From: Verrucomicrobiota bacterium
GTDB taxonomy: Bacteria > Verrucomicrobiota > Verrucomicrobiia > Palsa-1439
Reading direction: 5' to 3'
Length of the DNA stretch: 36,689 nt
Assembly (NCBI GenBank): GCA_003164675.1
Contig: PLTX01000115.1
Location: 809 to 37,497, forward strand
Each line of letters opens with the position of its first letter. The first letter of the stretch is position 1. This document shows positions 32,765 through 36,689 of the stretch, piece by piece. The notes below the pieces were generated by a model, which worked only from the letters and a program-made list of their open reading frames with translations, was not told where the DNA came from and made no database searches. Both the position numbers and the translations under genes were made by a program.

Positions 32765-35047
32765 TTAGGGAAGGTCGTTCGCGTCAAGCTTAGACAGTAT
32801 TTCTGCTGTCATGTTGCTCTGCTTCGACAACCGTGTTGCTTGTTTGCTTACGGCTCCTTCAAACACATTGCGCACAAGGCGAGCATTTCCGAAGTGCGCT
32901 TGTCGGTCGTGTTCAGCAAAGAAATAGCCAACGAGTTTTTGCCGAAGTTCATCAGAACACACCATGCCATCCGCAGCAGCCATCGATTCAAAAATACGGC
33001 AGCACTCCTCCGGTGTGTAATCGGGAAATTCGATGTAATTGGTGAAGCGTGATTGCAACCCAGGGTTGGCCGAAATGAACCTTCGCATCTCCTCTGTGTA
33101 GCCCGCCACTATGACAATCAGACGATCACGATTATCCTCCATCCGTTTGAGCAGTGTATCAATCGCCTCGCGTCCGTAGTCGTTCCCCTCCTTGGCGAGC
33201 GTGTATGCCTCATCGATGAAAAGGATTCCGTCGAGCGCTGAGTCAATGGCCGCATTGGTTTTAGGCGCTGTCTGCCCAACGTACTCACCGACTAAAGCTG
33301 CTCGGTCACACTCAACAACATGTCCCTTTTTCAAAACCCCAAGTGATTTGTAGATTCGCCCCATCAGGCGGGCAACCGTGGTCTTGCCGGTGCCCGGGTT
33401 GCCCGTGTAAACGGTGTGCAAGCTTCGGTGAACCGGCGGCAATCCTTGCTGTTTCCGAATTTGCTGAATCCGTGCGAAATTGGCGGTCTCCCGGATTCTT
33501 GTTTTTACATCTTGTAGCCCGATGAGTGTTTCAAGTTCGCGGAGAACTGTTTGGTAATCTTCTTCCGAAAGTCCGCCCGCCGCATCTGTTCTAGTGTTTT
33601 CGTAGGCGGCGGCAAGGGCGCGAAGTTCCTCCGATAGGTTTTCAGCGTATCTTCTGCCTGATGCGGACACGTCGCCATCGATACCTGCGAACGCCCATAC
33701 CAACTTCTCGAATGATTTCCCTACGTAATGAATGCAGATGGGTTGGAGTTTCATTGTGAGTGCGACATTACACATGTGGACGAATTCGGCGTCGGGCCCT
33801 TTTCGCACATGTTCGCTGGCTTCTTTGTAACTTGCCTGTAGTTGCTCAACAACCTTTTCGCGCTCAAAGTATTCCGTAAGCGCCTGATCCTCACTTTTGT
33901 ATTGTCGTATTTGGCCGAAAATCGGAGTCATGTCGCTGTAACAGCCAAAGGAAAACAGCTCAGTGATATCTTCTCGCAAACAGTCTTCGATGACAGAGCG
34001 CATACCCATTGCCCTCCGGCGACTTACACCCGCGGGCAGGAATTTCGCCCAATTTCCAACAGCGAACCAATGTAAACAGGCCATCCAACGTTCGATGAGG
34101 TCAATCTCGCCTTCCTCGGTCTTTAGGAACGTCGCGTGCGAAGGACGGGTCAAGGCGATGACCTTGCACATAAGGTTCAACCCCAGCAGTTCAGTCACGA
34201 CGACGGCATCAGTGTTCGCATCATATGTGAACCAGCTGGCTCTTTGCCGTGATTTGCCCAAAAGATGCTGCGATGCTCGCTGGAAATTGTCTAGTTCGAC
34301 ATTAAGCGAGCGAACCTGTTGCACCGTCAAGACACTACCGTTTTGGAGGTGGATCAGCAAATCCTCCGAACGCTTGGCGTTCTCGGACTGCATTTCTTCT
34401 TCATTGAGCTCTTGGTCGAAAACAAGCGATGTAATAACCCACATAGGCAGCAACCCGGCGCAAGTCCGACTCGAAAAAAGCACCTCTTGACCAGCAGCAA
34501 GAGGTGGTGGGGATTGGGTGTCGGCGTACTTGTTTACGTTCGGACTGAGCTTCTCAACGATTTCGACCTTCTTCCGCGCGTGTGGCGCAGGCGGAGGGAT
34601 ATTACCCGGAGGCTCAGCAAGGAACCCATGCTGTTTGCAAATCTTGTACGCCACATCCACACCGATGGCCTCATCCAAAGTGGCAAAGACATTTAATTCC
34701 ATCAGCTCGGCGAGCAACATGTGCGGTTTAATGCCAATGCGCTGGGCGAGATCGCGCACGACCACCGGCTCCTTCATATAAATGACCTTGTTGTTCTTTT
34801 CATCCACTGACGACCCCACAAGCGGCTCGGGATTGGGAGCTGTGCCTACGCTGATCTGTCCTTTCGACTCTTCAGCTAACGCTGCCGTCCGTTGTGTGGT
34901 CGCAGGCGCGTTGGGAGGAACAGTCGATTCCGCTGGAACTTGAATAGAAGATCCACAAAGGGGACAGTCCAGAATGAGTCCTGCGCCGGATTCTTCAATC
35001 TCCAGATTCTTCTCGCACGTTGGGCACTTGAACCGGATGTCACTCAT
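32765..35047 (-). CDS. Zinc-ribbon / IF2-N / CbbX-type AAA+ ATPase
   Basis: 760 aa. A zinc ribbon (C8, C11, C28, C31) is followed by a linker and an IF-2 N-terminal-like domain (about 88-142: [20 protein letters not shown] then [20 protein letters not shown]), known mainly from translation factor IF2. A ~300-residue middle region of unknown fold comes next. The C-terminal AAA+ module is of the CbbX/SpoVK/EccA class: Walker [10 protein letters not shown] (549-557), pore loop [11 protein letters not shown], Walker B ILFIDEAY (608-615), sensor VIVAGY (645-650), arginine finger in NPGLQSRF (661-668), sensor 2 GNARLVRN (720-727). All catalytic parts are intact. Neighbours are two small unknown proteins upstream and a tail-anchored one downstream. 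It could remodel a protein or ribosome-linked target (inference). Confidence 0.88.
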   Translation of the reverse strand: MSDIRFKCPTCEKNLEIEESGAGLILDCPLCGSSIQVPAESTVPPNAPATTQRTAALAEESKGQISVGTAPNPEPLVGSSVDEKNNKVIYMKEPVVVRDLAQRIGIKPHMLLAELMELNVFATLDEAIGVDVAYKICKQHGFLAEPPGNIPPPAPHARKKVEIVEKLSPNVNKYADTQSPPPLAAGQEVLFSSRTCAGLLPMWVITSLVFDQELNEEEMQSENAKRSEDLLIHLQNGSVLTVQQVRSLNVELDNFQRASQHLLGKSRQRASWFTYDANTDAVVVTELLGLNLMCKVIALTRPSHATFLKTEEGEIDLIERWMACLHWFAVGNWAKFLPAGVSRRRAMGMRSVIEDCLREDITELFSFGCYSDMTPIFGQIRQYKSEDQALTEYFEREKVVEQLQASYKEASEHVRKGPDAEFVHMCNVALTMKLQPICIHYVGKSFEKLVWAFAGIDGDVSASGRRYAENLSEELRALAAAYENTRTDAAGGLSEEDYQTVLRELETLIGLQDVKTRIRETANFARIQQIRKQQGLPPVHRSLHTVYTGNPGTGKTTVARLMGRIYKSLGVLKKGHVVECDRAALVGEYVGQTAPKTNAAIDSALDGILFIDEAYTLAKEGNDYGREAIDTLLKRMEDNRDRLIVIVAGYTEEMRRFISANPGLQSRFTNYIEFPDYTPEECCRIFESMAAADGMVCSDELRQKLVGYFFAEHDRQAHFGNARLVRNVFEGAVSKQATRLSKQSNMTAEILSKLDANDLP

Positions 35048-35053
35048 GATTGG

Positions 35054-35611
35054 TTAGGCCACAGGGTCATAATCTCGATACTGTAGTGCTCCAGAAAAGG
35101 GCGGCAAGATAAGATAGGTTAAGCCAGTAATCCCAAGCGCAGCACCTGGAGGAGAAATCCAAGCGAGTGCCTGAACATCCGAAATCATACGATGTGACTC
35201 AAGGTAGTAACGGCAGTCCTGAGAAAACTCGTGCTTGGTATGTCCTGTAGCCTGCGTGAAGTCGTGCTGGAATCCGCTGTGGCGAACGCGGTCGAGAAAA
35301 ACTGCATCACCAGAAAATCCATAATGAAGCACGAAACTGGGTGATGGCGCTCTCTCGTACCCTAGCGTGCCGAGCACTTCTGCCGAAGTGATGCCCTGTT
35401 TGTCTGTAGTGAACAATCCCGACGCACCGGAATATGTGCCCCGATACGGAGTGTCCGTAGCCAAGTAGGGCTTGATCTCCTCAAGCTGTCGTCCCGTGAC
35501 CAAACGGTAAAGGTCAAGCACGGCTGTATCCTGATATGGTTCAACTCCCGACTGGAAGACTTCGTCGAAGAGTTTGGCTCGTTGCTCATAATTGGAGGAC
35601 GGGATGTGCAT
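35054..35611 (-). CDS. Hypothetical protein of the AAA+ cassette
   Basis: 185 aa from ATG 35611. Mixed charged and aromatic protein with several Tyr and His (LDLYRLVTGRQLEEI, PSFVLHYGFSGDAVFLDRVR, HDFTQATGHTKHEFSQDCRY). A hydrophobic stretch near the C-terminus (ALGITGLTYLILPPFSGAL) is too short for a confident TM helix. No family recognised. The gene ends 7 bp before the AAA+ start, so it is probably cotranslated and a likely partner or substrate of the ATPase. Confidence 0.65.
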   Translation of the reverse strand: MHIPSSNYEQRAKLFDEVFQSGVEPYQDTAVLDLYRLVTGRQLEEIKPYLATDTPYRGTYSGASGLFTTDKQGITSAEVLGTLGYERAPSPSFVLHYGFSGDAVFLDRVRHSGFQHDFTQATGHTKHEFSQDCRYYLESHRMISDVQALAWISPPGAALGITGLTYLILPPFSGALQYRDYDPVA

Positions 35612-35654
35612 GCTGTGTAGTGTGGCCTAGGATCAGCCGGATACGGTGATCCGA

Positions 35655-36011
35655 CTAGCCGCCGGGTTCTTCCTCGGTCGGAATCTCGTCAAGTTTGCGA
35701 TTATCCAACTCGGCTGCAAGGTCGGGACGAGAGTTCTCGATATAACGGAGAAACGAGTCCCAATGAATTGCTCGCTGCTTCTGTAAATCCTTCATCAGGT
35801 CTAACGGTGATAGATTAACGTGCTTACCTATCCCTAGAATCAAATCTCTCAATGCCATGTCTTCAACTGTCTGCTTCGCAATCGCCACTTCAATCTCTCG
35901 TAGTTTCTTCTCAAGATTGGCATCCATTATTGCGGTTCTCACTGCAGATAGTCGCCTAGCCCGACTTATTCGTGAAACCGTTTTCCCGTCGCGCGTCTCT
36001 TCAACCGACAT
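35655..36011 (-). CDS. Small helical protein, first gene of the AAA+ cassette
   Basis: 118 aa from ATG 36011; ATG 35927 (MDANLEKKLREIEVAIAKQT) is an alternative. Almost entirely helical and highly charged: basic N-terminus, coiled-coil-like centre, acidic C-terminal tail (DEIPTEEEPGG). No family recognised. It is 43 bp before the 185-aa gene. A promoter-like pair lies upstream at 36069-36096. Confidence 0.65.
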   Translation of the reverse strand: MSVEETRDGKTVSRISRARRLSAVRTAIMDANLEKKLREIEVAIAKQTVEDMALRDLILGIGKHVNLSPLDLMKDLQKQRAIHWDSFLRYIENSRPDLAAELDNRKLDEIPTEEEPGG

Positions 36012-36068
36012 TTCCCATATGACTTACGCCCCGCGACCATTGTTGGTCATTCAGACGACTGAGCACTC

Positions 36069-36096
36069 ATCATATCACCTTTGACAATGCCGACAA
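36069..36096 (-). promoter_or_regulatory. Possible sigma-70 promoter of the AAA+ cassette
   Basis: On the minus strand TTGTCG (36096-36091) and TATGAT (36074-36069) are separated by 16 bp, giving 4/6 and 5/6 matches to consensus. The transcript would start about 50 bp before the ATG at 36011. Confidence 0.4.
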
Positions 36097-36370
36097 GCCG
36101 ATTCTGAGCCTTTGCGTTCGGCTCCAAGATCGGATTCCTTGGCCAGATTTCGGCGGCGGGGGCGTACCCCAGCATTCTAGAATCTACCCCCGAACGGTTC
36201 CCAAGCCCTTAACTCCCCCATTTGGGTTGCCAGTTGCAAGCGCGGGCTGCCCATTTGTGAGATGTAGTGGCGTCAGAAAGGATCAGGGCTGCGTCGCCGC
36301 CGCCGAGGATGGAATTTCCCCGTTCCATGAATATTTCTAGGCGGGACTTTTGGTTATATCTGGCGCGAGA
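36097..36370. other. Intergenic gap at the right side of the AAA+ cassette
   Basis: About 270 bp. A 10-bp palindrome ATTCTAGAAT is present near 36174. No gene recognised. Confidence 0.35.
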
Positions 36371-36689
36371 TTATCCGGCGCGGCAGCGCTTGGCCTTGCG
36401 CAATTCGACCTGCCTGTGAATATCGGGGGCTACGCCGGTCGGGATACCCGCCGTTTCCACCAACTGCAATTGCTTCTGGTCTGCCTGCGGTCCCTCGTAA
36501 TGTTTCGCCGTCTCGCTTTGGATTTCGGCGGCGACCAGTTCGTCGAGAATGTCGAGGTCCGGCTCAAGCATTCTCTCATACAGGGCCTGCTCGAAATTAA
36601 CAGAGCAAGTGCGAAAAACAGAATCCACACGCCAAGCTGCCTTGTTCAGCCCCACCCTAAGACTGGCTTCTGCCGATCGGCGTGATGAT
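36371..36689 (-). CDS. C-terminal part of an unknown protein, cut by the right edge
   Basis: The minus frame stays open from the right edge to TAA at 36371 (about 105 codons), with strong GC3 bias and hydrophilic, helical content (LYERMLEPDLDILDELVAAE, then QADQKQLQLVETAGIP, then a basic end). The GTG at 36655 need not be the start. No family recognised. The plus-strand reading of the same DNA looks less natural. Confidence 0.5.
   Translation of the reverse strand, partial: SSRRSAEASLRVGLNKAAWRVDSVFRTCSVNFEQALYERMLEPDLDILDELVAAEIQSETAKHYEGPQADQKQLQLVETAGIPTGVAPDIHRQVELRKAKRCRAG

Noticed and set aside
1..36689. CRISPR arrays or a complete prophage
   Set aside because: No regularly spaced direct repeats with unique spacers were seen, and no capsid, terminase, portal or integrase gene is recognisable.

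Overview
The window looks like chromosomal DNA of a Verrucomicrobiota-like bacterium, possibly related to Pedosphaera. This is inferred from family content only: GT-C/TPR membrane proteins, a DUF7948-SBBP propeller protein, a PEP-CTERM remnant, NtrC-type regulation and high GC with strong GC3 bias. No rRNA or complete tRNA is present, so taxonomy cannot be proven here.

Layout. (1) 1-3603, minus strand: two tandem paralogous polytopic membrane proteins with C-terminal TPR repeats; the first runs off the left edge. Their first 172 bp are almost identical although the rest has diverged. (2) 4182-7224, minus strand: a sensor kinase and sigma-54 response regulator pair, with a glycogen-binding (CBM48-like) gene remnant lying antisense to the kinase's 5' region, then two small overlapping LysM genes. 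(3) 7634-16195, plus strand: an eight-gene operon of two PTS EIIA-type regulators (one fused to an HTH) followed by hyfB, hyfC, hyfE, hyfF, hyfG and hyfI-like genes. This is a group-4-hydrogenase-like, complex-I-related membrane complex. Its large subunit has lost all four NiFe-binding cysteines, while the small subunit keeps its Fe-S ligands, so it is an Ehr (energy-converting hydrogenase-related) complex. (4) 16507-19215: a secreted seven-repeat SBBP protein. (5) 19748-24263, plus strand: a tight operon of an anchored coiled-coil protein, a DMT exporter, a HydE-like radical SAM enzyme, a HemN-like radical SAM enzyme and a frameshifted small membrane peptide. This looks like synthesis and export of an unknown metabolite. 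(6) 24320-27811, minus strand: an exported, internally duplicated methyltransferase and an APC permease. (7) 28217-29689, plus strand: an ECF sigma, a short membrane protein in the anti-sigma position and a CpxP/Spy-like periplasmic protein. (8) 29843-30538, minus strand: an unknown secreted protein behind a strong shared hairpin.

From about 30700 to the right edge the sequence is visibly AT-richer and looks like an acquired region. It starts with a possible IS3-family end and a tRNA-Leu(TAA) 5' half, then a ParD-like/zeta toxin-antitoxin pair, a PEP-CTERM remnant, and a four-gene minus-strand cassette built around a zinc-ribbon/IF2-N/CbbX-type AAA+ protein. A partial unknown gene sits at the right edge.

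The best candidates for undescribed biology are the AAA+ cassette (32339-36011), the EIIA-controlled NiFe-less Ehr operon, and the HydE-like/HemN-like/DMT operon.
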